Assembly (NCBI GenBank): GCA_021372245.1
Contig: JAJFUV010000263.1
Coordinates: 1-57,338, forward strand
Source: Terriglobales bacterium
GTDB lineage: Bacteria; Acidobacteriota; Terriglobia; Bryobacterales; Bryobacteraceae
DNA: 57,338 nt
Reading direction: 5' to 3'
Positions 1-9,881 of the stretch are shown one piece after another (the first letter of the stretch is position 1; the number at the start of each line of letters is the position of its first letter). The translations under genes and the position numbers were made by a program. The notes beneath the pieces are model-generated. The model saw nothing but the letters and a program-made list of their open reading frames with translations. It searched no databases and was not told the origin of the DNA.

Positions 1-1
1 C

Positions 2-130
2 TACCCGTGGGAACAGAAGCTCAAGGAACTGCCCGCAATTACGGGCGATCCCGCGCTTTGCCGCCGGATCTACGAAAACATCGACGCGCTGGCCTACGTT
101 TACATCTGGCACATGGTGCTGAGCTTCTAG
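2..130 (+). CDS. C-terminal end of an unidentified protein (partial)
   Basis: An open frame enters from the left edge and ends at TAG 128-130, giving 42 residues that end in YIWHMVLSF. The codons use G or C in third position like the neighbouring genes, and the next gene starts 46 nt downstream on the same strand. The tail is rich in aromatic residues (Y, W, F). I do not recognise the family from this fragment; the rest lies outside the window. Confidence 0.55.
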   Translation, partial: YPWEQKLKELPAITGDPALCRRIYENIDALAYVYIWHMVLSF

Positions 131-176
131 CTGGCGCCGGGCAGGGGCCTTCGACGGACGAACAGAGGAAAGCAGG

Positions 177-1577
177 ATGGAAAAGTCTGTTACTAAAACG
201 CTCTCGACGCGCAGGCAGTGCGTCACATCGGCGGTTGCCGCCTTCACTATCTTGCCTCGTCACGTGTTGGGAGGACGAGGGCAGAAGGCTCCGAGCGACA
301 AGCTGAACATCGCCGGCGTAGGCGTCGGTTCGATGGGCGCCGCATATCTTCGAGGTTGCGAGAGCGAGAACATCGTCGCCCTGGCCGACGTGGACTACAA
401 CTTCGCCGCCAAAACCTTTGCGCGATATCCGAACGCCAAGACGTACAAGGACTTTCGCGTGATGCTGGAAAAGGAGAAGGGTATCGACGCGGTCACCATT
501 GGCACACCGGACCACACCCACGCGGTTGTCGCCGCGGCTGCTATCGCGCTCGGCAAGCACGTCTACTGCGCCAAGCCGCTATGCAGGACCATCTACGAGG
601 TCCGGACGGTGACCAAGGCTGCCCGCGATGCCCAAGTCGCAACGCAGATGAGCACGCAAAGCGCCGCGTCTGAAGCCGCCTGCGCGACCAAGGAAATGCT
701 GTCGTCCGGCATCATCGGGAACGTACGCGAAGTCCACATGTCCAGCGACCGGCCCATCTGGCCGCAGGGCTTGGCCCGGCCGGAAAGCGAACCCGCGCCC
801 CCGGGCCTTGATTGGGATCTGTGGATCGGACCTTCTCCCTTCCGCCCGTACAGCCCGTTCTATCACCCCTTCAATCACCGCGGCTGGTACGATTTCGGCA
901 CTGGCGCATTAGGGGACATGGCTCTACATGACTGGCACGTTTTCTGGGATGCGCTCGAATTGAAGTACCCTAGCAGGATCAGCGCTACCGTCGCGCTGGC
1001 GACCGAGGCAACTCGCGTGGTCATGCCGAATGGCGTCGTGAGGATGCGGGCCAAGAAGGTAAAGTATCCCGAGAGTTTTCCTCACGCCGAGGTTGTGACC
1101 TTCGAGTTTCCGGAGCGCGGCGGCATGCCTCCGCTGCGGCTTATCTGGTACGACGGCGGCCTCCTCCCGCCCCGGCCGCTGGGTCTCGATCCCGCCGCAC
1201 CGGCGCCGGCGAGATATTACGTGGGAGACAAGGGCGTGCTCATCCCGCCTGCACCCTGGGATGAGTTTCCGGCTGGTGCGGTTCCCGGATTTACCGTTCT
1301 GGTGAACGGAAAGCGCACGGAATTCGAGCCGCCCCGCAAGACCATTCCCCGCACCATCGGACATTACAAGGAGTGGATCGCCACCGCCAAGGGTGGCAAG
1401 CCCGCCAACTGTAATTTCGATTACGCATGTCTTTTCGCGGAGACCGCCTTGCTCGGCGTGATCGCAGCCCGCACGGGCCGGGACCTGTCCTACGATGCCG
1501 AAAACGCGCGCTTCACCAACTGCCCGGATGCGAATGAGTACGTGAACCCGCCGTACCGCGCCGGGTGGTCTCTGTAA
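177..1577 (+). CDS. Exported Gfo/Idh/MocA-family oxidoreductase
   Basis: Predicted NAD(P)-dependent sugar or polyol dehydrogenase of 466 residues. The N terminus has a twin-arginine-like signal (STRRQCVTSAVAAF, Arg12-Arg13), so it is probably exported by Tat. A Rossmann nucleotide site follows (GVGVGSMG, about residues 47-54), then the family signature TIGTPDHTHA and a catalytic-lysine loop reading CAKPL where most members have EKPL. The C-terminal half fits the family's substrate-binding domain. The ATG follows AGAGGAAAGCAGG, a usable ribosome site. Many paralogues of this secreted type are known in Acidobacteria and Planctomycetes, usually with unknown sugar substrates. No partner gene points to a substrate here. 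Confidence 0.9.
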   Translation: MEKSVTKTLSTRRQCVTSAVAAFTILPRHVLGGRGQKAPSDKLNIAGVGVGSMGAAYLRGCESENIVALADVDYNFAAKTFARYPNAKTYKDFRVMLEKEKGIDAVTIGTPDHTHAVVAAAAIALGKHVYCAKPLCRTIYEVRTVTKAARDAQVATQMSTQSAASEAACATKEMLSSGIIGNVREVHMSSDRPIWPQGLARPESEPAPPGLDWDLWIGPSPFRPYSPFYHPFNHRGWYDFGTGALGDMALHDWHVFWDALELKYPSRISATVALATEATRVVMPNGVVRMRAKKVKYPESFPHAEVVTFEFPERGGMPPLRLIWYDGGLLPPRPLGLDPAAPAPARYYVGDKGVLIPPAPWDEFPAGAVPGFTVLVNGKRTEFEPPRKTIPRTIGHYKEWIATAKGGKPANCNFDYACLFAETALLGVIAARTGRDLSYDAENARFTNCPDANEYVNPPYRAGWSL

Positions 1578-1595
1578 CCGGAGCCGCAGAGCGTC

Positions 1596-2180
1596 TCAAG
1601 GCCTCCGGTCGCCCCGCACCACCCGGCCGCAACTGGCGCAGAATTCCACGCCCTTCAGGTCCAGACGCTCCACCGAGTGCGTCGAGGCCATGACGCAGCT
1701 CCAATCGTCGCAGTGACGCAGACCGTAAGTGTGCCCCAACTCGTGGGCGGCCTCCTTCGCGAGGCGCTCGGCGAGCAACTCGGGATTCGGCGGTAGGCCG
1801 TAGTGCTCCTCGCGCAGCCGGTGCGTCGACACGACGCCGCATCGTCCATCGAGCTGCGCTTCGCCGAAGACGAACGTGAGGACGGGCACGAACAGGTCGA
1901 GCGCCGTCACGCCCAGCAGGCGCGCGCCGGGGCTTTCGTTCACGCACAGTTCGCCCTCTCTCAACTCGGCCAACCGTGCGAGGATACTGGTGGACATGTG
2001 CTGGTTGCGTATCGGGTCGTGCGCGAAGTCTACTTCCACTACGCTCGCCAGCACGTGGCAGCTAATCTCGAACACACGCGCCAGCCGGGCCGCCAGATCG
2101 TCCAGCATCTCGATGGGCGCACCCGTGGCCGGCTCGCCGGCCAGACCGGCGGAGATCAGGTGGATGGCCTCTTCCGGCAT
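1596..2180 (-). CDS. amzA: Archaemetzincin-type zinc metallopeptidase
   Basis: A 194-residue protein with the full archaemetzincin signature: zinc site HELGHTYGLRHC (His146, Glu147, His150, His156, Cys157), followed by Cys162-Val-Met164 and a CASC pair at 181-184 that would bind a second, structural zinc. This HExxHxxGxxHC plus four-cysteine pattern separates archaemetzincins from matrixins and other metzincins. There is no signal peptide, so it is probably cytoplasmic. The physiological substrate of the family is poorly known. It lies 13 nt downstream of the sigma-54 regulator on the same strand and could be its last co-transcribed gene, though that is not certain. Confidence 0.9.
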   Translation of the reverse strand: MPEEAIHLISAGLAGEPATGAPIEMLDDLAARLARVFEISCHVLASVVEVDFAHDPIRNQHMSTSILARLAELREGELCVNESPGARLLGVTALDLFVPVLTFVFGEAQLDGRCGVVSTHRLREEHYGLPPNPELLAERLAKEAAHELGHTYGLRHCDDWSCVMASTHSVERLDLKGVEFCASCGRVVRGDRRP

Positions 2181-2192
2181 GGCTCGAAGGCT

Positions 2193-3525
<1,333 letters not shown>

Positions 3526-3542
<17 letters not shown>

Positions 3543-5205
3543 TCGTTGTAGATTCTCCTGTTGTACGCGGCAAAGCAGGACCGGAACCGGACTGCGGCTT
3601 TGGCTCGCCCGGAAGAGTCACAGTGAATTCGGTGCCCTGTCCCGGAGTGGAGCGAACTGTAATTGTACCCGCATGCTGCTCCACAATGCTATGCGCCACT
3701 GCAAGCCCCAGGCCCGTTCGCTGCTGTTCTTCCTTGGTGCTGAAGAATGGTTCGAAGATGTGCGGCATCACATCCTCGGGAATTCCGCCTCCGTTGTCGG
3801 CTACCACCAGCCGCACGCCGCCTTCCGGCACCGCCGACGTCGTCACCAACATCTGCCCGCCTTGCGACATGGCCTCGGTCGCGTTCATGAGCAGGACCAC
3901 CGCCACTTGCTGGATCTGGCCGGGATCGCACCACACCGGGGGAAGATCCGGCGCCAGCGATTCCTCGCACTCGATGCCCTGCAAGTCCAGCTTGTGCCGC
4001 ACCAGGCCGAGCGCGCGCTCGACGATCTGGTTCAGGTCCGCCCTCTGCGGCTTGGGAGGCGCCTGGCGCACGTAGGTGAGCAGGTTCTTGATGATGTCGC
4101 CGCAACGCCGGCTTTCCCGCTCGATGACGCGCAGGTTCTCCATCATCTCTTCTTTCTGAGCGGGGTCTATCCCCGTCTCCGCCAGGCGTTTCAACGTCAG
4201 GCGCGCGTAAGTCAGCATGCCGAAAAGCGGATTGTTGATCTCATGCGCAACCGTGGCGGCCAGTTTGCCGAGCGAAGCCATCTTCTCGCTCGCCACCAGC
4301 GACGAGTAGGCCCGCTCCAGTTCCTGCGACTTGTACCTGACGCGGTCTTCCAGCGTGTGCGCCCAAGTGAGGACTTCGGAGTTGGCCGCGCCCAGGTCCT
4401 GCGTCATCTTGTTGAAGCTCGACGCCAGCACTCCCAACTCATCGTGCGACCTTACCGGGATCCGGAAGTCGAGATCGCCGCTCGACACCCGGCGCGTGCC
4501 GGCTATCAGTTCGCGGATTGGTCTTCGCACTACCAGCCAGACGAAGAGCAGCGTGATAGCCGAAACCAGCGCCGCCGCCAGAGCCGTGAAGCCCAGAAGT
4601 TGCTGGCCTTGCGCGGCCATCTGCTGGTCCACCGTTTCTAGGGAAAGCTGCGTGTCGATGACCCCCAGGATTCTTTTCTCCCGCGGGTGCGCGTGGCACG
4701 GCGCGCTCCAGCAGTCCGGCTGGTTCTCCACCGGGCGTATGATGCCGAGGACGCGGCCGCCCTGGGGATCCGTGAAGATGCGCGCGCGGTCCGGCCGGTT
4801 CAGCTTCTGGAGCGGCGCACTCTGGGCATGGCAGGCGTAGCACTGCTCGGCGCGCTTGTCCACCATGGTCTCCAGTTCGGAGGCGGTGGAAGAGTAGCTG
4901 ATGCGGCCCTCTTTGTTGAACACCCGCACCAGGCGTATGCCCGGCTGCGAGCCGATCTCGGTGATGACCTCCGCCAGCGCAGGCCGGTCGTTGCGCAGCA
5001 TCTGATGGCGCGTGCTGCGTTGTATGATCTCGCTGAGGCGCTCGGCGTCCTGCAGCATGGTCTGCTCGGACTGGCGGCGCTGCAGGCGCAGGTTGAGTAC
5101 GCCGAACAGCGCCCAAAAGCAGATGGTGCTGAGTACCAGGTACAGCGCGAGCTTCAAGGACAGACTGAGAGACTTCCCTTTTTGAGCGGTCCGCCCCTCA
5201 GTCAT
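3526..5205 (-). CDS. Membrane sensor histidine kinase with two c-type heme motifs
   Basis: A 559-residue kinase. TM1 (about 18-36) and TM2 (about 203-226) flank a periplasmic sensor with CYACH (122-126, CxxCH) and CWSAPCH (165-171, CX4CH), both matching covalent c-heme attachment motifs. HAMP (about 226-280), HisKA with His321 in VAHEINNP and a HATPase domain with DNGGGIPEDV and a GLGLAVAHSIVEQH box follow. It starts 2 nt after the NrfD-like gene stop and overlaps the response regulator by 17 nt. Known heme-c kinases sense redox state or small ligands; here the signal probably relates to the Fe-S/NrfD redox module in the same operon. Heme attachment is inferred from motifs only. Confidence 0.93.
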
Positions 5206-5207
5206 AC

Positions 5208-6383
5208 CTAGTCCCCCATCGTGAGCGCCGGAGCACGCTCACTTTCACCAGCCGCGTCGGCTTCTTGTTTTTCCTGTTCAAAGACCGGCAGGTAGCGCGC
5301 CGCAAAGCGAAAGACGGCGAACCCGGCCGCCACAAAGCTCAAGGTCAGCGCCACTTCGGTCCAGCGCGGAACATAGCGCCCGCCCGCGCCGGCCTCCATG
5401 CCCGTCACACTCACGTTCAAGCGGTTCGCGATGAAGCCGAAGATCACCATTACCGCGCAGGCATACAGAGCCCTCGGATTCCAGCGTATGTGCCGCCGGA
5501 ACAGAAGCAGCATCGGAAGCACTGTCAGGCAGATTTCCAGGACGAACAAATTACTTTCCGTGCGCCGCTCCAGCGCCATCCGCAGGGCGCCCCGCTGTGC
5601 CAGATCCAGCAACCGCACCACCAGATAGACCAGCAGACTCACCGCAAGCACGCGTCCCAACCCGGCCAGCAGCGGCAGTTCCAATTGCCGGCCGAATTCC
5701 CTGCTGCTGTGCCAGGATTCGAAAATGGTCATGGCCAGGCCGACCGTGATCGCCGAAATGAAGAACAGTATGGGAAGGATGGGCGTGTACCAGAGCGGGT
5801 GAAGCTTTGCAGGTACGATCAAGTACAGGCTGCCCAGCGAGGACTGGTGCAGCGTGGAGAGGATCACGCCCAGGATCACCAGCGGGATCATCGCCGCACG
5901 CAACGTTTTCAAAGACGAACGCCAGCCCAGGCGCTCGAACACCGCGGGCAGGAACTCCAGGAAAAGCACCGTGGTATAGAGCATCACGCACCAGGCCACT
6001 TCGAACATCACCGAGCGCGGATTCCACATGATCAGCGCGTGCCAGATGCGGTAGGGGCGGCCAAGGTCGAACAGCAGCGCCACGATCACCAGCACATAGC
6101 CGAGGAACGCGGTCAGGATCGCGGGCCGCGCGATCGGTTTGTATCGTTCCAGGTTGAAGATGTGTACCACGGCGGCCAGCGTGAAACCGCCCGCCGCGAG
6201 GCCGACGCCGCAAAGCACGTCGAAGCCGATCCACAGGCCCCAGGGGAAACGGTCATTCAGGTTGGTTGCTCCTCCCAGCCCGTACATCACACGGACATAG
6301 GTGCTGTACAACCCGCCCGCCATGAGGATCGCGAATACCCACTGCCAGAAAGTCAGGCCGAGCAAACGTGCGGTACGGTTCAT
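5208..6383 (-). CDS. NrfD/HybB-like integral membrane protein of a redox complex
   Basis: A 391-residue polytopic membrane protein of the NrfD/PsrC/HybB superfamily with about ten hydrophobic helices, beginning FWQWVFAILMAGGLYSTYVR and including the conserved region FPWGLWIGFDVLCGVGLAAGG. Members sit in the membrane and exchange electrons between quinone and a partner Fe-S protein. The frame is open up to 6818, but the first 145 codons there are a shadow of the Fe-S gene. The true start is the ATG at 6383, which overlaps the upstream stop (ATGA, 6380-6383). It ends 2 nt before the kinase gene. No catalytic molybdopterin or hydrogenase subunit is present nearby. Confidence 0.9.
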   Translation of the reverse strand: MNRTARLLGLTFWQWVFAILMAGGLYSTYVRVMYGLGGATNLNDRFPWGLWIGFDVLCGVGLAAGGFTLAAVVHIFNLERYKPIARPAILTAFLGYVLVIVALLFDLGRPYRIWHALIMWNPRSVMFEVAWCVMLYTTVLFLEFLPAVFERLGWRSSLKTLRAAMIPLVILGVILSTLHQSSLGSLYLIVPAKLHPLWYTPILPILFFISAITVGLAMTIFESWHSSREFGRQLELPLLAGLGRVLAVSLLVYLVVRLLDLAQRGALRMALERRTESNLFVLEICLTVLPMLLLFRRHIRWNPRALYACAVMVIFGFIANRLNVSVTGMEAGAGGRYVPRWTEVALTLSFVAAGFAVFRFAARYLPVFEQEKQEADAAGESERAPALTMGD

Positions 6384-7147
6384 CGGCGGCCTCCTTTCGG
6401 GGAGCCCTTCCGCCCTTCGGCCGCCGCCACCTCGTCGCGCCGGTGCGTGATCCAGTAAACGCCGCCCAGGAGCACGCCGCCCACGGTGGCTACGTTGGGA
6501 ACCAGCGACAGAGCCCGCCACGTCAATGCCGGCAGCGCTTCCTTGGGCAGGTTGGTCCTCAGACCAATCTGCTCGAACGGCACCGCGGAGAGGAACAGCA
6601 CACTCGTCCCGCCGACTTCCTCTATCCCGTAAATCCGCTGGTAGTATTCGGTAGGTTTCTCCGCCAGCCGCTTCCGCGCTTTGGCGATCAGCGCATCCCG
6701 GTCGCCGGTGATGGTGGCGCCGGTCGGGCAGGCCTCCGAACACGCCGTCACTTTGCCCGCGACCTGCCGCTCGTAGCACAGGTTGCATTTCTTGATGCGC
6801 GGCAGCCGCTCGTTCCATTCATAGCTTGGCACCTGGAACGGGCACGCCAGCATGCAATAGCGGCAGCCGATACAACGCGGTTCCTCGTAGATGACCGGAC
6901 TCAGCGCAGTCTTTTGCAATGCCCCTACCGGGCACACCGAAACGCAGGTGGGCTCGACGCAGTGCATGCACAACCGCCTGGCGAACCTCTCTCCGAAAGC
7001 TTGAACTGCCGTCAGCTTGTGGGCGGAGATCTTTTCCTCTTTAGCTATGGTCTCGTTATAAGGAAGACCCCACTTCTTCGCGCAGGCGCCTTCGCATTCC
7101 CGGCACCCCACGCAAAGCGTACTATCGTATAGAATTGCTTTGGCCAT
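6380..7147 (-). CDS. HybA-like 4Fe-4S ferredoxin protein with C-terminal membrane anchor
   Basis: A 255-residue electron-transfer protein with sixteen cysteines arranged for four cubane clusters: CVGCRECEGAC (12-22), CMHCVEPTCVSVCP (from 60), CIGCRYCMLACP (from 92) and CNLCYERQ...CSEACP (from 121). This is the DMSOR-B/HybA layout. A hydrophobic segment near 218-236 (VATVGGVLLGGVYWI) probably anchors it in the membrane. It is the first gene of an operon that continues with the NrfD-like protein (4-nt overlap), kinase and regulator. A sigma-54 promoter lies about 60 nt upstream. No signal peptide is visible, so the clusters may face the cytoplasm unless the protein is exported with a partner. 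Confidence 0.93.
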   Translation of the reverse strand: MAKAILYDSTLCVGCRECEGACAKKWGLPYNETIAKEEKISAHKLTAVQAFGERFARRLCMHCVEPTCVSVCPVGALQKTALSPVIYEEPRCIGCRYCMLACPFQVPSYEWNERLPRIKKCNLCYERQVAGKVTACSEACPTGATITGDRDALIAKARKRLAEKPTEYYQRIYGIEEVGGTSVLFLSAVPFEQIGLRTNLPKEALPALTWRALSLVPNVATVGGVLLGGVYWITHRRDEVAAAEGRKGSPKGGRR

Positions 7148-7205
7148 TGATGCTCCAAACCCCGCTGGCGCCGTCCGATGGAGAGGCCATAAACTGTACT
7201 ACTAG

Positions 7206-7222
7206 TGCAATCGTGACACCAA
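7206..7222 (-). promoter_or_regulatory. Sigma-54 (-24/-12) promoter of the Fe-S/NrfD/kinase/regulator operon
   Basis: The minus strand reads TTGGTGTCACGATTGCA. GG and GC are separated by exactly 10 nt, and the TTGCA half is perfect. The predicted start near 7195 leaves a leader of about 48 nt before the Fe-S gene ATG at 7147. The operon encodes its own GAFTGA-type activator, so autoregulation is likely. This rests on motif reading only. Confidence 0.65.
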
Positions 7223-7415
7223 CTTGGGGGGAATTGACCCAACCGCTGTATGTTTGGCACGCTCAACTGTGGAATTATGCAAGCGTGGTGTTGACAATAA
7301 ACACGTTCCGCAGCTCGAAGGTGGGTCAGATTCCGCCCTGCTTGTTGGTCCCCAACATCGTCCGGACACCGTTCGCGGTGCTTCGAATTCCCCCAGGGCT
7401 GAGTGTTTCCACACT

Positions 7416-8081
7416 CTAGGTGAGGAAAAACTCGCTAGTAACCTTCTTCCAGGAGGTTCCTGGAGGCAGCGCTGCGAAAAGGTCGTCCGCCGGACGGCCT
7501 CCGTCGGCTGCCGCGGCTCCAGCCAACTGAGGTTGCATGGCGTAAAGCCGTTCGACAGCCTGGCGCATCCATCCGCGCACCAACGATTTGGGCAGAAGAT
7601 TCCGTCCCGTGCTCTCCTCATCGGGCACGAAAACCGAGAGCAGCCAACCCTTGCCGTAAGGATCCTTCCGCAGCAACGAAGGGTCCTTCACCACTTCGGG
7701 ATTCACTTCCACAATCTCGCCTTCGATCGGCGAAACCATTTCCGCTTTCTCCTGCCCTCGTATCAGCGTCCAGGCTTTCTGGCCCTGGCGCAGCCAATGG
7801 CCCGGCTTGGGCAATTCAATGCTGTCAATGCGGCCCGCCACAGCGGCCGAGAACTCGTCCATGCCGATTCTCACCACGTGCTGGCGCTCGCGATGAAGCC
7901 AGCTATGGCCTGGATGGTAGCCCAGATTCTCCGGTACAAGGAAACCCTCAACATACTCCCCCGTCACCCCTTTGACGCGAGACTCGGATACAGCAACGGC
8001 GACCACTGCCTTCTTGCGGCTCAAAAGATAGTCCACAAGGATGAAGGCCAGGAACGTGCCAAGCACAAGAATCACGGTCAT
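7416..8081 (-). CDS. Membrane-anchored GcvH-like lipoyl-domain protein
   Basis: A 221-residue protein: an N-terminal transmembrane helix (TVILVLGTFLAFILVDYLL, residues 2-20), then a GcvH-like domain with EKAEMVSPIEGEIVEVN, where Lys112 matches the lipoylated lysine of glycine-cleavage H protein, and a C-terminal extension of about 70 residues. The ATG at 8081 follows GGGAGGATTTCAT and a sigma-54 promoter; the frame is open to 8147 but lacks a ribosome site there. No gcvT, gcvP or lipoate ligase gene is adjacent, so a role in glycine cleavage is unlikely. More probably it is a lipoyl carrier or redox arm for the neighbouring Fe-S/NrfD complex. The anchor on such a domain is unusual. Confidence 0.85.
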   Translation of the reverse strand: MTVILVLGTFLAFILVDYLLSRKKAVVAVAVSESRVKGVTGEYVEGFLVPENLGYHPGHSWLHRERQHVVRIGMDEFSAAVAGRIDSIELPKPGHWLRQGQKAWTLIRGQEKAEMVSPIEGEIVEVNPEVVKDPSLLRKDPYGKGWLLSVFVPDEESTGRNLLPKSLVRGWMRQAVERLYAMQPQLAGAAAADGGRPADDLFAALPPGTSWKKVTSEFFLT

Positions 8082-8123
8082 ATGAAATCCTCCCTTCGGA
8101 CGTACTCGTCCGCTAGTATTAGG

Positions 8124-8138
8124 GCAATCGCTTGGCCA
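8124..8138 (-). promoter_or_regulatory. Sigma-54 (-24/-12) promoter of the lipoyl-protein gene
   Basis: The minus strand reads TGGCCAAGCGATTGC, preceded by C. The spacing between GG and GC is exactly 10 nt, as in the consensus. The predicted start near 8113 lies about 32 nt before the ATG at 8081, leaving room for the GGGAGG ribosome site. It is the second such promoter within 1 kb, which makes chance less likely for both. Confidence 0.65.
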
Positions 8139-8270
8139 GTCGTCCACAGGTTCCGCTGGTTCGTGACAAGTTATTTAGAAAGAACGACTTAGTGCGTAGA
8201 TGGGGAACCGGGTCGTCGAGAAACGCAACCGGCTGTATGTCGAATTTAACAGCAGAAAAAACGGACTGAA

Positions 8271-8296
8271 GTTAGTTACGGGCCTATGTAACTGAC
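8271..8296. repeat. Inverted repeat, activator site or terminator
   Basis: Arms GTTAGTTAC and GTAACTGAC (8 of 9 pairs) are separated by 8 nt. The repeat lies about 130 nt upstream of the sigma-54 promoter at 8124-8138, a typical distance for an enhancer-binding-protein site. On the minus strand a run of six T follows the second arm by about 9 nt, and the upstream HEAT gene ends at 8355, so a terminator for that gene is equally possible. Confidence 0.4.
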
Positions 8297-8354
8297 ATTA
8301 GGAGACTTCGCATATGTCCAAAAATTCCACAGGAAACCAATTGATTCCACACTC

Positions 8355-9881
8355 TTAAGCGCCGCAGCACTTCTTGTACTTCTTGCCGCTTCCACACGGG
8401 CATGGATCGTTGCGCCCTACTTTGGCGGGCGGCTGAACGGGCTCTGGCTCAGGCTCGTCCTCCTCCCAGTCTTCCGGCTCCTCACCCGTTTCCATGGAAA
8501 ACGCCGGAGCGAGGCCGTGCCTCTCCAGCCTTTCATTCAGAGCGGTCTTGACCAGGAAGGCTTCTTCGGCAGAGAGGCCGCCGGCCAATTCGTCGATCTT
8601 GCGAAACAAGCGGGGAATTCGGATGTGGGAAGTTTCGCCGGGCACAGCAAGAGCGTACGCATAGAGTGCATCGGCTCGAAAATCCTCGTCGTCGAAGTAC
8701 TCCTGTAGGCGCGCGACTTCCGAGCCCAGCGCCAGGTTGCCGACTCCCCAAATTGCCTGGCGCCGCACGTCGAGATCGGGGTCGTCGATGTGCGACGGGA
8801 AGTAGCGCTCGTAGCGGCGGTCCATGCTGCGCCGCATGGCTTCGAGAGCTTTGGCACGCGCGGATGGCCGGGCGTAAAACTCGAGCATCATGCGGTCGAC
8901 GGCTTCGTCCTCCGGCCCCAGGGCAAGCCCCACCAGGGCGCCCATGCGTTCTTCCTCGGGGGCTGACTCGTCGAGAAGCCGCTCGCGCATCGCGCGGCGG
9001 ATCTCGTCAGCGTCCTCCAGGCCACCCAAGGCCTCCCATGCGCGGCCGCGAACCTGTGGCTCGGGATCACCCTTGGCGGTCTTGTACAGACTCTCCCTTA
9101 CGCGCGCATTCGGCACCTTCAGGCCCAGTTCCTCGATCGCCGCGCAGCGATAGTCCACCTCCGGCGATTCCAGGAACGCGAGCAATTCCTCCTCATCGAG
9201 AACGTCGAAGACGGGCAGGGCCTTTTCGGGGTAGAGCGGCCAGATGTTGAACGGCTCGGCCACGCCGGCCGGGGAGGGATCTTCGATCTCCCGGATGGCG
9301 GCTTCGATTTCGCGTCGTAGTTCCGGGACCGAATCGTCCATTTCCTCCAGGCGCTCCCTGAGCTTGGGGAGCGCGGCAGGATCGCCATGAATGCCCAACA
9401 GGAAAGCGCCGTCGCTGGTGTCGAAATCGAATCGTTCCAAGAGCAACGCCGTGATCCTCGGGTCCCGGAGGCGCATGCTGGCAAGCCAGAAGGCTATCTC
9501 ACCCGCGTTCTCCTCACCCAATTCCTCATAGAGCGCGAGCAGCGGCTCCACTGCATCCGCGCCCAGGGACGTGAAGATCTCCGCCAGTTGGTCGGACGTC
9601 AAGGCGTCCTGGTGCCGGGCGCAATGCAGATAGAAGGGCAGCGCGCCGGTGCCTCCCCAGACGCGGAAGATATTGAGGAGATCATCTTCGATATCGACGC
9701 GGTCCGTTTCGCGCTCTTCCATGCCGAAACGGACCATCCGCGGAATGTCGTCGCGGCCGCCGTCGAGGATGGCTTTGAGGAGCTGCCGGTCCATGCCGGC
9801 ATGACCGCGTGCAGCGGCATTCAGCAGGTCCAGGACCGGCGTATTGGGGTATTGTGTAGGGCTGAGAATCAATTTCTTCAA
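8355..9881 (-). CDS. HEAT-repeat protein with C-terminal SEC-C zinc motif
   Basis: About 508 residues, acidic and helical. Repeated units such as [17 protein letters not shown] and [17 protein letters not shown] are HEAT-like, and the last 21 residues are a canonical SEC-C motif, [19 protein letters not shown], as at the end of SecA and in many accessory proteins. No signal peptide is visible. It probably acts as a cytoplasmic protein-binding scaffold; the partner is unknown. I prefer the TTG at 9881, which overlaps the SDR stop (TTGA, 9878-9881); a GTG at 9914 would lengthen the overlap. Neither start has a clear ribosome site, so translation may be coupled to the SDR gene. Confidence 0.85.
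   Translation of the reverse strand: MKKLILSPTQYPNTPVLDLLNAAARGHAGMDRQLLKAILDGGRDDIPRMVRFGMEERETDRVDIEDDLLNIFRVWGGTGALPFYLHCARHQDALTSDQLAEIFTSLGADAVEPLLALYEELGEENAGEIAFWLASMRLRDPRITALLLERFDFDTSDGAFLLGIHGDPAALPKLRERLEEMDDSVPELRREIEAAIREIEDPSPAGVAEPFNIWPLYPEKALPVFDVLDEEELLAFLESPEVDYRCAAIEELGLKVPNARVRESLYKTAKGDPEPQVRGRAWEALGGLEDADEIRRAMRERLLDESAPEEERMGALVGLALGPEDEAVDRMMLEFYARPSARAKALEAMRRSMDRRYERYFPSHIDDPDLDVRRQAIWGVGNLALGSEVARLQEYFDDEDFRADALYAYALAVPGETSHIRIPRLFRKIDELAGGLSAEEAFLVKTALNERLERHGLAPAFSMETGEEPEDWEEDEPEPEPVQPPAKVGRNDPCPCGSGKKYKKCCGA

Noticed and set aside
6384..6818. N-terminal extension of the NrfD-like frame up to 6818
   Set aside because: The residues are Arg/Gly/Ala-rich nonsense antiphase to the Fe-S protein, and the ATG at 6383 has an exact ATGA junction and a proper first membrane helix.
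7254..7272. TTTGGCACGCTCAACTG, a sigma-54-like box on the plus strand
   Set aside because: The -12 GC is missing at the required distance and no plus-strand gene follows.
7401..7416. Hairpin GAGTGT/ACACTC at the lipoyl gene stop as a terminator
   Set aside because: Only 6 bp with no T-run on the minus strand; too weak to call.
8315..8350. Two ATTCCACA direct repeats as a CRISPR or att site
   Set aside because: Only two 8-nt copies with no spacer pattern, integrase or cas gene nearby.
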